DNA of 64,000 nucleotides from Agriotes lineatus (Eukaryota; Arthropoda; Insecta; Coleoptera; Elateridae): NCBI GenBank assembly GCA_940337035.1, contig CALNHX010003573.1:62001-126000 (forward strand), in the 5' to 3' direction. The position numbers and the translations under genes were made by a program. Shown piece after piece: positions 1 to 11,880 of this stretch; positions within the stretch are counted from its first letter, which is position 1, and each line of letters starts with the position of its first letter. Below the pieces are notes generated by a model that was not told where the DNA came from, did no database searches, and saw only the letters and a program-made list of their open reading frames with translations.

Positions 1-239
1 CGTAGGGGACGTTTCAGGCTGGTATTAAAATGGCCAACTTTGAAAGCGTCTTCTAATCATCAAATTAATGATAAAAAGTCTGATAAACATTGTCCAGGAA
101 TTATCATTTTAAAAAACTACGACAGTTATTTAAAACACCAAGACTCCATATGATGTTTGAGAAAGTTTCTGTAGATTGGAGTACCAACCGAACAATTTGT
201 AGCATGATGGTAGATGTTCTTCAGATATTTGAAACTGAA

Positions 240-900
240 CCAGGCACTACTGGTACAGCACGGATTACTATTGGTATTGGTTTTTCACATAAAAATATTT
301 GCATAATTCTTCAGAACCAGTTATTGTATCCATTTCAGTATGTTAGGTGCAATATCTTTTAGAAGCAGTTTTTCTTCAAAAGTTGGAATTGAAACGACAA
401 TTAGGCAAAGTAGGCACTTGAATAGCTTGTTCGCGACTAAAAGTTACTGACCCAATACTCTTTGAAAACACGATAAATGCTAAACGATATGAAAATAACA
501 TTCTCCAAGAATGTATGAATCATCTCTATGATAATGGAATGCAACAAGCACACTGCCACCAGGATAACGCTACACCTCGTGTACCTCGAACTACGTTGTA
601 ATATTTGCAGCAGTGGTTTGGCTACAGATTAATTTCAAAAGACCTTTGATCACCGATGGATAAGCGGGCTGGTTACATAAACTGTTTAACTAGGTCTGCT
701 TAAAATATAACAGAAGTTTCCATCAAAGCATACCCAGGATTCAAAATACTGCCCCGAAAGTTTAGCCAAGCCATGCAGTTACATTCTGTATACCCGATAA
801 AAGATTCAAACTTGATGGTACCATTGACCATGATTGCATTGTTAAATAGAACATCGTTTTAAGCCTCTAGATAGTCTCTAATTAAAATATTGAAAGTGAA
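240..900 (+). pseudogene. mariner/Tc1-type transposase relic
   Basis: Relic of a DDE/D transposase that would cut and paste its own TIR-flanked DNA. At about 485-600 one frame reads a run resembling RYENNILQECMNHL and then HCHQDNATPRVPRTT, which matches the mariner block around the second catalytic Asp (F-Q-Q-D-G/N-A-x-x-H). It continues with QWFGYRLISKDL (600-650), equivalent to the family's G-D-R-L-I-S-K-G-L segment. Near 720-790 IPRIQNTAPKVSQAMQ resembles the C-terminal end. The frame has several stops, the His after D-N-A has become Arg, and the Pro-Asp-Leu block after LISK is damaged. I saw no convincing terminal inverted repeats. The N-terminal part (90-360) is open but not clearly homologous. 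Superfamily call fairly sure; exact ends uncertain. Confidence 0.7.
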
Positions 901-1562
901 CCATAGCAAATGGAGAATTATGTAATAGTAATGCACCACAATACAGGCAGGTCACTTACATGATAAATTATTTTTAAAAGCGTAAAGCTTCTACCCGCGG
1001 TATCTTCATGGTTACAGGATTATAACAGAGAAAAATAGCTTTTCCCAAATGTAACGGTATTTTTATTTATTGTTGTTTCATATTATATTGGATGTGCCAA
1101 GGTATATACGAACCCGAAAAATAACTACAAAGGTAATTAAAAGCCATTATTCTAATGTCCACATTATTGCATTGTCGTCAAAGTTGAACAACTAGAAAAA
1201 AATCCTTGAAAACTATTTATATTTACAATGAGAACTGAAAACATGCTCGATAACAAAAAATCAGCGAATGCAAAGATCACACATATCTAGTACGATATGC
1301 AAATACACATATATAGTGCGCAATTAAATCACAATGACAGGACTATGATAACAAACGGATTGAAAGTGACTCAGTTTCGACAAGTGCCGGAAAACTTGCA
1401 GACGCAGAAATGCGGAAAGTCGTAAATCGAAGATGACTGCAGTGATCTGACGGAATAAACTGAGTCTCGTCAGTTCCCCAGTTTGTGTTTAGATAGCTTT
1501 TCTAGTTAAGTAAGTAGAGAGTTGTTCATTAATATCGGTGGCTGGATTAACCCTGCGTTTTC
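901..1562. other. no recognisable feature
   Basis: AT-rich sequence between the mariner relic and the GC-rich minus-strand block. No open frame, repeat or RNA-like structure that I could support. Confidence 0.5.
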
Positions 1563-1712
1563 TTAAAAATGCAATTTGGCATTATAGTCACGAGGCAGTG
1601 TAACACGCCGCGGTCTAAGCTCAGCGGTAGGTTCTACAATGGCGTCAGCGGAAGGAGGGGTGTAGGCGTTACCCTTATTGATGCTGCTAAATAATTGGTG
1701 TAAAATTTTAAT
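1563..1712 (-). other. coding-like patch downstream of the repeat ORF
   Basis: On the minus strand a 49-codon open stretch with balanced composition (it contains TPPSADAIVEPTAELRP and ends in YNAKLHF before TAA) follows the decayed repeat-bearing frame. It has no Met start and lies in a different frame from that ORF. It may be the 3' continuation of the same element after a frameshift, or chance. I recognise no domain. Confidence 0.3.
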
Positions 1713-1721
1713 ACGTTATTG

Positions 1722-2630
1722 CTAATGACCCGATGCGATGATACATACAAAAGAAATATGTACAAAACAGTCATCTAGACTCGGGCGCCGGTGGCGCGGC
1801 CTGTCCCGGTTGGCGGAGGCGGGGAACGCGGCCTGGACGAGGTCCGATCCTCCCGGGGAGCGGAGCGGAGCACGGCTCGTTGTGGGCGCTGGCGGCGCTC
1901 TGGATGGGGCGTCGAGCGGGGCTGCGAGGTTCTCCTGGGACGTCAGCGGCGCGAGTAACCCTCTCGGGGACGGTGTCTGGAGCGGGGCGTTGTTGGGGCA
2001 CGGGGTCGGGCTTCCGCTGGGACAGTCCGGCGAAGGGTGGTCCGTCGCCAGCGGGAACCGCGACGTGGACTGCAGTCGGGGCAGGAGTGGCTGGATGGCC
2101 CTGATGACAAAGTCTGGAAGAGCGCTGGCTGGTTCTCGTCCTAAGTCTTGAAGTGGCTGGATAGCCCTGATGACAAAGTCCGGAAGAGCGCTGGCTGGTT
2201 TTCATTCTAAGTCCTGAAGTGGCTGGATAGCCCTGATGACAAAGTCCGGAAGAGCGCTGGCTGGTTCTCGTCCTAACTCCTGAAGTGGCTGAATGGGCCT
2301 GATGACAAAGTCCGGAAAAGCGCTGGCTGGTTCTCGTCTTAAGTTCTGAAGTGGCTGGATGGCCCTGATGACAAAGCCCGGAAGAGCGCTGGCTGGTTCT
2401 CGTCCTAAGTCCTGAAGTGGCTGGATGGACCTGATGACAAAGTCCGGAAGAGCGATGGCTGGTTCTCGTCCTAAGTCCTGAAGTGGCTGGATGGCCCTGA
2501 AGAGAGCTGCCAGTTGGTCCTGTAAGGCTGGATGCTGCTGGGACTCTCCGGGGTTGAGTGATTTTGTCTGGCCTGGGTAACTCTATTTAAAGGAGCCCCG
2601 TCCTTTGTTTTGCGCTTCCTGGGCGCTCAT
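1722..2630 (-). pseudogene. decayed proline-rich ORF with 22-residue repeats (retroelement ORF1/gag-like?)
   Basis: A minus-strand frame from ATG at 2630 to TAG at 1722 spans about 302 codons with only two internal stops: TAG at 2585-2583 and TGA at 2204-2202. The N-terminal part (residues 16-50) includes QDQLAALFRAIQPLQDLG. Residues ~45-180 are six copies of a 22-residue repeat of the type FVIRAIQPLQDLGREPASALPD. Residues ~185-290 are rich in Pro, Arg, Ala and Ser, and the end is LDDCF...ASGH. The TGA arises from a CGA codon (GGA-CGA-GAA became GAA-TGA-AAA), as expected from CpG decay. No zinc knuckle, protease or RT was seen. The repeat plus Pro-rich tail and high GC suggest a transposon structural protein, but the family is unrecognised. 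Other frames of this block are also open because of the GC content. Confidence 0.5.
2085..2504. repeat. 66-bp minisatellite, six copies plus a partial
   Basis: Unit starts (AAGTGGCTGG or variant) fall at 2085, 2151, 2217, 2283, 2349, 2415 and 2481, an exact 66-bp period with no indels. The last copy is cut off after about 24 bp. Copies differ by a few substitutions each, mostly C-to-T or G-to-A. Because 66 is a multiple of three, the array keeps the minus-strand frame open and encodes 22 residues per unit. Confidence 0.95.
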
Positions 2631-5300
2631 TGGTCTGAAGAGAAGGGATGACTGCTTATTTTCCTCGTATTTAATAATTCCTCGTTTTTTTTTGCGGCGC
2701 GACATATTAGCGCCTTGATGAGTGTCGCAATGGCTGGCTGTTAAAATGCCGATTCTAATGATACCCCATTTGCTATGTTTCGTTTGGCTTTAATTAAAAT
2801 AAGGATTTGTTTCCCTCGAGCTCTGCGTATAAAATTACTTAAGCATTATTGTTACTGAGTGTGTTAAAAAATTCTCTTGGTTTTTATTATTTGCGCGCTG
2901 ATTTTTTCTGTTTTTTGATACCAAATACTCCTGCATTTGATTCTTCCTACCGCTAATTAAAATTTAATTTGTAATATTTGTACATTCGCCTGCTGTATTT
3001 GGCCTTTGTCCCGATTTATCCGTTAGAAAATTCGTCTTTGTTCTGCCCCGGGCCCGGGCAAACTTCGCCCGCACGGCAAGCCTTGATGTTTTCGTCGGCT
3101 GAGGAAAAAAATCGTTTTAATCCGCCTGTATGCTTGTTAGCGACTTGGGGGTAATTGGATTAGGTAGCGGCTAATTTTTCCTATGCCTGTGTGGTTTCTA
3201 TAGGGCGCACTATTCCTTAGGAGTGCCGTTGTTAATTAAATTTAGATTTCAATTTGGCGTGAGTTTGGGCTGCTTTTAGAGGCTCCGCTCGTCGACTTAC
3301 CCTGGTGTTTTATTGCGGGGTGATTTTCTGCACCTTAGAAACTGGCATGCTGTTTGCAATTTATTGTTTTATTTCTGCAGAGGTTTTTATTTGGAAATTT
3401 GTGTACTTTTAAACTGGCATGGCGTAATTTATTGTTTTATTTCTGCAGAGGTTTGTTTTTAAAATTTGTGTAGGATCGTGGCGTATCGGTAAACAGATGT
3501 TTTTGTTCTTTTGTTTCATCTTCGTCCAGTTGGTGACGCAGATTTCCTTTGTTGATTTGATCTGTGCACCGATTCATATTAAGTGGAATTAATTTACTAG
3601 CTTTTTTGCATCCGAATGTCTTCGTGGTCAAAGTATTACGATTTATCGGAACGTCTTGCGTCATCCAAGGATTTCAGTACTCGACTCCTCAATTGTGGGG
3701 GGTTAAAGGTGTGTGCCTCGATTCTTGCGCATCAAAGATGCGCGATGTGGGTTTTAAATTGCGTGATTTTTATACTGGAATTGCGTATGCAATTCGTCAC
3801 TTGCGGCACTAATTGCTTAGTTAATGACACTAGTCACTTACTTGCACGTAGCGTCACATCCAAAATTAGCTACCCGCTGATGTAGGCTGTACTGTTTGCC
3901 GATCTGAAGTTTTTACTTTTTATGATTCCTTGCGTTGCTTTTGTGGGCGTTTCGCGGGGTAATTTATGGACGCTAAACGTGGTTATGTGCGCAGTAGCAT
4001 AATATTTTAAATAAATACAGCTGTTTTATGCTAAAACTATATAGATACATTTGGTGGAGTGGATTCCAATACATTATAACAATCTACTGCACTCTTAATT
4101 TATAGGTCGCTGTGGGTTTTTGCTTCGTTTACCATTTCTCTCCAGATTTTACTGTGCTGTGTTATAGTCCTCCACTGTGTTATCCCCAAAGTTTGTAAAT
4201 CCGTTGTTAATTAATTAAACTTTTGCGTTTTACTTGCTTTCCATTGTTGCACAGCTTAGCATCACATGTAGCAGCCATGTAATCATTTGCGCTGTTATGA
4301 CCTACGCTATTTTTCCACCAATCACCTTTAACATTTCCTAGTTTATTATTAGTTTTTCTTGATCAAACCGTACTGGTCTAACTATGATTTGTAATACTTT
4401 GAATTTAAAGATATGGGATTCTACTTTTACTTCTATTGGGTTTGTACCTTCAGTTTAATTTCTTCACTTTTGTCATTATTTCTGTTTTAAAGTATTCTCA
4501 GGTATGCGAAGCTATCATAAATGATCGAGTCTGTCATTTCTGTTGTTCTGACGGTATCTATTAGTGTTTTTTGTGTTATGACAACCGGATCATTTGCGCA
4601 GGCAGTATTATTAATTTTCACTATATTGAAAAAATTCATATACGATGCCGTGAGTGCAGTTTGTATGTAAAACTATAATTTAATTATATAAAGTTAGCAA
4701 CGTTTTCAGTGTATTTTTAGCTTTCACTATTATCGTTTGAGTTTGTCAGCTATATTTATGTCATTTAAGTGTGGATAATTATTTGCGTTACTTTTTAGAT
4801 TAGAACTATTGATACATGAGTTGGTATTAGTGTACATTCTACATGGTTGGCTATTGCGAAACAGTTTTGATAGAAATGTATAGTTGCGTATCCCATAGTA
4901 ATACAACGAATTTTACGTACTTGTAAGCATCTTTTAGTTTCTTTTTTTTAATTTACAAGAACTGTTTTAACTATTTACTATGTTAGTTTTCCTTTTTTTC
5001 GTCTTTTAACCTTGCACCGCGCACCCTACTATTGTCATGAAAAGAAACTAATCTATCCGTCACAGCTGCAGATACATCGAACGATTATAGATTGCAGATT
5101 TCCATAGCGAAACTGTGCTAAGCATTCTTGAGATGCACAGTTTCATTATAATTCTAATTAATTTTGACTGAGAACAAAATCGCGATCAAGTCGGCCTCGT
5201 GGCGTTTTAATTTCAGATAGATTGGATAGAGCCGGGCTCCCGAACGTCTATTATTTGCATAACCTATTAACTTCACATTATTTTAAAATGCTAATAAGAA
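2631..5300. other. T-rich, unclassified block beside the repeat ORF
   Basis: The plus strand is rich in T and G, with many TTAATTAAA-like runs and a GC-rich knot near 3040-3085 (CCCGGGCCCGGGC). No long open frame. Relative to the minus-strand ORF this is the upstream side, so it could be that element's promoter or UTR; TTTAAATA on the minus strand near 2584-2591 is a weak TATA candidate. Nothing is decisive. Confidence 0.3.
3341..3471. repeat. 72-bp tandem duplication
   Basis: ACTGGCATG followed by AATTTATTGTTTTATTTC and TGCAGAGGTTT occurs at 3341 and again at 3413, with small indels. A local direct duplication with no coding capacity. Confidence 0.8.
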
Positions 5301-7319
5301 TTACCAGCGCGAAGCGATGCGCGTCCGCATTTTTGCCAATAAATTGATTCGAATAACTGCAATAAACCATAAAGAAGGAGGCAAACAAGTTCGGACGTAT
5401 TTTACAATCCTTGCACCACTTCTGTTCGCGTCGACTAACTTACAACCAGTTAAAACCACGAAAAATAAACACGGGTCGAACATTATAAAATAATATCTGT
5501 TTAATATTTAATAGAACCAGTTCTGGGGCTATAACATTAAATCATTGTCGAGAATTAAAGTTTTTAACAACACGTTTGGTTATTTATATGTTAAACTCTG
5601 CTAAATGCACTAACAGCTGGTTAATTGTTGAAATACAATGTGTTCTGTAATAAGTACTTAATTTATTTTAGTGCTAATTACGTGTATTTTATTATTCGGT
5701 TTTGCTCATTTTATAACCTCTGGTGATTTCTCTTTATGACGCTTGCACCGGCAAGTGTCTCTTTATTATCTATCTACTTTCGTTCCATTCCAATGGAGAC
5801 GTATTATTCTACCTAATCGCAAAAAGTAATTATTCAATTGCGAACCATTAAATTAATAATTTTGTAACAAAACTGCAATAATACTCAAAGAAATTAATTA
5901 ACGAACAAGAAAGATGCGAGTTCGGTTTTAGTATTCCGTTAAAATGAGCTTTTAGCAAAAGTGCAAGAGAATAGCTACGTACAATTAGAATTGTGATTGT
6001 TTGAAACACTCTTGTCCATCTTGAAAAATTTCCATTGGGCGTATATGCACGACATTTTAAATTTGTTTTAATCTAATTAAACACCGCCTTGAAATGCAAC
6101 TAAAATATATTATTTGTAACGACACAAAATGACCAAATTTCTATCTAATTAACATTAATGATACATTTTGGCAGATATGTTATTATTTACATAAATTGTA
6201 CATTTCTAGTTGTGTATAATAGTTTCTTCGTGAGATTAAAACAACATTCTATTAATAAATTATGATTTGATTTGCTAAAAATGTAGAGTATCTTCTATAC
6301 GACATAGTCGAAAAATTTATAAAAAAAGTTTAACTGTTTCTGGTGAAGTGGCTCTAGAGTGAAACCTTCTTTGGAATTCCTCGTTTTGCTTTGACACACT
6401 GGTATAGTTTGTCACCACATCGTATTTAAAATATTTAAATAGCCATAGGTGCCCTCCACTAGACAACATTTGAGGCTTTTCAAAATATAGTCTTATAGTC
6501 TTAATCGTGTTTATATAGTTTGTTGTCTTTAAGATACATGATGAAGTAATGTACCTCTGTGTTGTACGATTTGTGAGTGATTTTGGTTGTATATCTTGCC
6601 AGGATGGAGAAATTAACACCAGCAAGGGTTTATGACTTACTTGATATAGAGTAGGAAGTTTAATCGAAAAATAGTTTAGAAACTGTGTTACTTTGGGATG
6701 ATAATGATGCATTTGACGAGAGTTGTAATTAATTTCAAATTATTGTTACTACATGGGCCGACTAGTTCACTAGATTCCTTTACAGAAGCTTGAAACCAAT
6801 AAAATTACAAAGGATACGAATAGCTACTACAACAAATATGTCCTGGATAGTGACAAGAAGTCATAAACTCATAAATGGATAGTTATACAAACTGAGACCA
6901 ACGGCAAGGTCATAAAAGTTTTGCACTAATCAAAATACATAAACTTTATGGTAAAATATTTTGTAACAACCAGTAGTAATTGATACAGGGAATGTATTAC
7001 CAAGTTGCTACTGCTTTAAAATAATAAATATTAACGCAATAGGGGCATCCGGTATAAAAATACTAACTCTAAATTAACACGCTCTAAACCACCATATATC
7101 ACCGTCAAAACGGTAAACGCAGGTTAAAAATAATTGTAAATAACGAAAGCACAAACGAAATTCATAAAAATTATAAATTCCCGTAAATGAGGCTTGATGA
7201 GCCCTTGTTGACAGCAATATTGCTTAGTAAAATAATTTGGTAAAATTATGTACGTCGACAATATCAGCAGGGCAAAGTTTTATGTCTACAATTAACACCA
7301 ATTGAGTTAGGCTGAAAAG
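5301..7319. other. AT-rich DNA without a supported feature
   Basis: Scattered short frames only. The longest, 6317-6712 on the minus strand (131 codons), has no domain I recognise and a composition expected of chance frames in AT-rich DNA. It is noted here, not called as a gene. Confidence 0.4.
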
Positions 7320-8340
7320 CTAAAAAGCTAGATTATATCGGGTAAATGATCGTAAACCATCAACAGTGGTTCGATCCACCAGAACAGCTACGATACAGGA
7401 CTTCCACAGAATGCAATCGAAGCCGACCTCGGAACTCTTAAGTACAGATGCAGAATGGCGCCATGCAACATGGAAGAGCCAGCAAACATACTGGTAGGCG
7501 TCCAGTAGCCCACGAAGGCTTCGCATCAGTCAAGATACAATATGGTTCTATGAGAAATCAAGTTATATTACCAAATTACGGTCATATAGAAAGTATCGAC
7601 TCGGAGAAACAGATTAAAGTTCTGCGAACTTAGAACGGCCGCAAAAGCGAAAGAACGGTTCTGAGTGACTATGTGACTTATCCCATAGGTAGCATTAGGG
7701 CTGATAACAGAAATGTCAGTTTCCAAATACGCAGCTAGACTAAGTGGTCATCATAACAAAGAAAAATAATCTTCAAATAACGTCGTCTTCAAACTAAATT
7801 CACATAATTGTGAGTGTTAATAAATTCCCAACTCCACATCTACACGAGTCACGCAAAAACCATGCAAATGGAAGTGACGATTCAGCGCTTCTTAACCATT
7901 CAAAAGTTGAGAAGCCAAAAGGCACGAAATTAACAAGTTGTAACTGGGGAAACAATTGGGCACCTGCAATGCGTCGTCACGGTCGAGACGAAAATCGAGG
8001 TGTGGTAAATTCGAAAATACTTAAACGACTAGGCGTAAACTTTGACCCGTAACAATATGTTCACTAGTGGTAATGATAATAGCCATAATATATATTTTTG
8101 TATGTAAAAAGTGATTTTTTATCATATCAAAGAGTTTGCCGAACTTACAGGGAACAGAAACCCATAAAACTTTCCTTAATCTAAATCAATACTAGGTGAC
8201 ATTGTCCTACAGACAAACTTTTATACTATTCATAATAAAAAGTGGCTTCTATCTACCAAAACCGACAAAACTGATATTGTTCTGACCGTTAATATTCTTG
8301 AGGGAAAAATTTATGTTCCAAGTTACAAGGACAGTCATTT
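7320..8340. other. unclassified, slightly coding-like
   Basis: A few short open stretches, such as 7448-7633 (+) and 7810-8052 (+), and a B-box-like GGTTCGATCC at ~7368 without a convincing A box. I could not assign it to an element. Confidence 0.3.
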
Positions 8341-8625
8341 ATTTTATTTATATTTTTATTTATATCGCACTCAGCCAACAGCCGTTAGGCCAATTATAGG
8401 CGTCGCTGTGCATTTATGGGGACTTCCAACCCCACTAACGGCTGCCATGATGTTGTTATGACCGCCGGGACCAACTATTGCCGTGACAGCCGTATCACGA
8501 GGCGCCGAGAGATGCAGCCGTGGAACTCCCATCCAAGTTCTGACCAGAAAGAGCGTTGCTTAACTCTGCTGATCGAACGTGGATGCTTGTTCAAGCTACA
8601 CCACCCGGGACCTAGCAGGCAACTG
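8341..8625 (-). mobile_element. 5S rRNA-derived SINE (SINE3-like)
   Basis: Read on the minus strand, 8625-8505 resembles the 3' half of animal 5S rRNA: GATCAGCAGAGTTAAGCAAC, then CTGGTCAGAACTTGGATGGG. These match the conserved 5S segments GATCACCGAAGTTAAGCAAC and GTCAGTACTTGGATGGG, which carry the internal promoter (box A, IE and box C). The 5S part is followed by an unrelated ~150-bp body and ends in an AT-rich tail of ATAAA repeats at 8341-8365, the usual layout of a LINE-mobilised SINE. Substitutions across the 5S part show it is not a functional 5S gene. Short element transcribed by RNA polymerase III in its active form; no protein. Confidence 0.7.
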
Positions 8626-8719
8626 AGAGGACTGACCGGAAAGGTAATATCTGCGATTTCTAGGTATAAACTGGAAAAAGTTTTACGAAGTCCGAACCTG
8701 AACATGGATTAGGAGGAAG

Positions 8720-10682
8720 AGTAGTTATAAGACTTCTGGTCTGGGGAAGAAGTATCATGTATATTTTGACAGTTGTTTACGACAATAAACTTAGATTCTT
8801 CTTAGAAAAATAAAAACATATACCTACTGTGGTGGCAGTGTTCGTTCCAACAGAAAAAATTGCCCTTTCCAGATTAGATAAGGGTTTTAAGAGGAGGAGA
8901 ATAGAACTGTTTCTCAAAGAATGATAAAAAACATAAAGTGGAAACGATCAGCTAACTTGCTTTTTTCAATATATTATCCCGCCGAACATTCTGCAGTACA
9001 CAGGAAGAAGAAGGGCGGAGTATAACTTGCACAAGGGTCATACAGTATTGTAGGAGATGCATGGTCAGTGTTGATAAGGCCAATATGTTGAATGGGTGCC
9101 ATACTACAGATAAGAAAAGTAAAAAGTGGTGGGATAGACTTTTCTGAAACTTTTTAGACATAGCTCTTGTAAATAAAAGAACAGTTTTTACCAATACTAC
9201 TTTGAATCTGTGTGGCTCGTAGCAAAGTTCTTGGAAAATCTTATTTTTCTAAGCTAGGTAAAAACATTATGCTTATTTAAGTTTCCTATCACTGGAGAAA
9301 GCCTGTACGACCTACAATTCTATTGATTTATTTATAATTAGTAGTCTTACCTGAAATGTGTAAGCTTTTTTTTAAACAATAAACATAAAGAAAGTTCGTA
9401 CTGATGTTCTTCAATTATTAATTTTACTTGTAAAATCTTTTTATCGTTAAGACGACGACAGCGCTGGTGTTAAGCTCAAAATGTCAATTAGTTTATTTAA
9501 ATAATATACATTTTTCTCGTTTGCTTAGGTTTGTTAGTCTAATCAAGATTGACCTTCCACTTTCCTTCTTTATTAGTTCATTGGCTCTCGAACACTTCGA
9601 GCTTAACATCAATCATACATTTTAACCTTTCTCTTGTAACACGCCTTATGAATAAGTTCTAGAGGTAATATACAACTGTAGAACCTAAATAAAAATTAAA
9701 GTAGTTAGCTCAGAGCTAAAACAAACATTACTATTTTATATTCCCGCAAGTTTCTGATACATTAAACGTATATATATTTATATGAAGTACCCTAACTATA
9801 CAAGAAGAGAATATCATTTTCGTTAGTAATTAATTTTAAATAATTTATCGGTCAGGCTGTTCCTATGGCGTGTTCCATTAGCTCCTTATCTAATCTTTTC
9901 TTCATGTTAACAGATTTATTTTAGAGGCATCCAACTACTACATCAGACAACCCAAAAGCTATTTGTGGGCGATGCCCAATAAACGCTGTTGTCAGACACG
10001 TAATCGGTTCATTTGCGGCCTCTTCATTATTTATCACTCGACAAATACTCATACCATGCTAAGGTGATTTACTAATTAAGGAATCTAAGCCTTGAATTGG
10101 CCTTTCTGCTCTTAAACAGCTTCACAATAATAGCCTAATAAATCAGCTTTTGCGGTTGGCATCGCTAATTGCGTTTAAGTAAACTTAATTAGTTATTAAC
10201 CGTGTGCAGAAAAGTCTTCCAGGAAGCAAAAATTCCGGACCATGCATGGAACAGGAATTGACACGTTCAAAACTAATGGCTGGTATAGTGTACGATGCTC
10301 CTTTGATAGCTCATGGAAAGTGTTTAAATGTGCCATGCAAGCTACTGCATCCATAGATTGAATTAGAAATTAAGCATGGGGGATGGGCTGAGGGTAAACT
10401 GTTAGTAGCAAATATGCAATTCCATGATAGAAAACGATGACGAAGAGGAAAAGAAAGATAAAGGAGGAAACACCAAGGAAGAAAAAGGGCCTAAGCAAAT
10501 ATCCAAAGAAAGAGTTCACATTAGACCCACTGCAAGGCAAGACAGCAAGAGATCTATACAAAAGAGGATAGATAAAAAATTTACAGATTCAATTACAACA
10601 GCATTAAACAATGTATAATTAGTAGTAATTCTATAAGTACTTAGCTATTATTGGTTTATGTGGCGATAACTTATTGCGCAAT
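8720..10682. other. no gene; possible regulatory segment at 9,900-10,215
   Basis: Mostly AT-rich DNA without features. The stretch 9,900-10,215 has higher complexity and repeated homeodomain-type cores (ACTAATTAAGG, GCTAATTGCG, CTTAATTAG), plus AATAAACG and ATTAACCGTG. That is compatible with a conserved enhancer, but motif counting by eye is weak evidence. Confidence 0.25.
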
Positions 10683-11170
10683 AGTAAAAGAGTGTCAGTT
10701 TGGCAGTTGAAATAACCCGATCTTGAGGCGGGAGACAAATTCAAATACTTGGGGAGTATAACAACAACAAAAAAAGAATAAATTTAAATAATATTAGAAA
10801 AAACGAGAATATGTATAAAACAGATAACAAACACATTTCACAAAACAAAAGTGAGAATATATAAATCAATGATAATAAGTATCGTGACATATGATTCAGA
10901 AACCGGGACAATAGATAATAGAAACAAGCCCAAATGAAGTGGTGGAAAAGGTGCTGCAGAGTGGTATGAACGGGTACAATCTCGAACGAGGAGATTAGAA
11001 ATAGAATGGGAATTGAAAAGAAAGCAGCAAGCATTATCGAGCGAAAAAGGTTAAAATGAATGGGTGTATGAGAAGAAGCGCTAATAAGAGATGAATAAAA
11101 AATAGAGGGGGATACAGGAATGGAGTCCTAGTCTAAGAGAAAGAAGATAGCTCCAAATATAGAAAACAAT
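10683..11170 (+). pseudogene. LINE reverse transcriptase C-terminal fragment
   Basis: Pieces in different plus frames match the region after the RT domain of insect non-LTR retrotransposons: FKYLGSIIT (~10735), then YKSMIISIVTYDSETGTID (~10855), where the family has R-x-Y-K-S-x-I-x-x-x-x-x-Y-G-S-E-T-W. A third run follows, NRMGIEKKAASIIERKRLKW (~10990-11055), equivalent to the conserved R-x-R-L-K-W-x-G-H tail. At least two frameshifts and several stops separate them. The second half of the fragment reappears, diverged, immediately downstream. Confidence 0.6.
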
Positions 11171-11219
11171 TTTATATTATTATCAAAGTAGAATGAAGTA
11201 TCAGCCATGTGGTAGGATC

Positions 11220-11860
11220 GTTAGTAATAAAAGCTACCAAGAGGCAGAAATTAATGTGAATATTACAAAAAACAGGATAGCTTGTAATTAACTCAGCAGC
11301 GCAGTTTCCAATTTCAGTTGATAAAAATGAAGATACACGACAAACACAACAGCTTAAATATCTGGATGCGCTATTCAGAAAATATGGATTAGGTAAAATA
11401 AAAATAGTGAATAGAATTTAATAGGGTCACAGAATAATCAGATACTTAAACGAAATATGGTGGGATAAGCACATTTCACGGAATAATAAAAAACGCAAAA
11501 AATACACTGGTAGAGTCGGTAATGTGCTACGTTGGTGAAATGTGAATATTAGCAGCAGAACTGAAAAATAAGCTTGACTACTTAAGGAGAAGTACAAGAA
11601 TATGTCCATAATGAAGAAATTCGAAGAAACGTGAATAAACAAAATATGATAGTAGATATAATTAAACGAATAGGGTTGAAGTGGTTTGGACATATTAGGC
11701 GAATGCCAGAGGATGGATGGCCAAATAAAATCTTTCGATGAACACTACTTGCACGAAATAGTATTGTAAGGTCTAGAAGATCCTGGAACGAGGGTATAAG
11801 GAATAATATGAGAACCCGGGAACTAGTGGAAGAGGATGCATTATGATGTGTTTTTATCGG
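11220..11860 (+). pseudogene. second LINE C-terminal fragment
   Basis: Begins with QQLKYLDALFRKYG (~11350), the Y-L-G segment. It then shows VESVMCYVGEMWILAAELK (~11510-11560) in place of Y-G-x-E-x-W, IIKRIGLKWFGHIRRMPEDG (~11660-11715) and SRRSWNEGIRNNM (~11775-11815), the classic tail R-L-K-W-x-G-H...M-P...R-x-S-W-x-x-x-I. Same kind of element and orientation as the preceding fragment, so either two adjacent insertions or one duplicated tail. Frameshifts and stops throughout; no endonuclease or complete RT here. Confidence 0.65.
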
Positions 11861-11880
11861 ACTTTTTCTACTGTCTAGGG

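Noticed and set aside
1738..2151. 137-codon plus-strand open frame over the GC-rich block
   Set aside because: The opposite strand carries the tandem repeat in a frame with lower-complexity-free, protein-like sequence; the plus frame gives Gly/Arg/Ser-rich text expected from GC-rich DNA, and stops inside the repeat.
6317..6712. 131-codon minus-strand open frame
   Set aside because: No domain, no splice signals, no repeat partner; a frame of this length is expected a few times by chance in 64 kb.
10424..10618. Lys/Glu-rich 64-codon plus frame
   Set aside because: Purine-rich low-complexity DNA opens frames of this composition; no conserved motif.
10741..11034. 97-codon minus-strand frame with hydrophobic runs
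   Set aside because: It is the antisense of the plus-strand LINE fragment; Leu/Phe-rich text is the complement of Lys/Glu-rich LINE coding.
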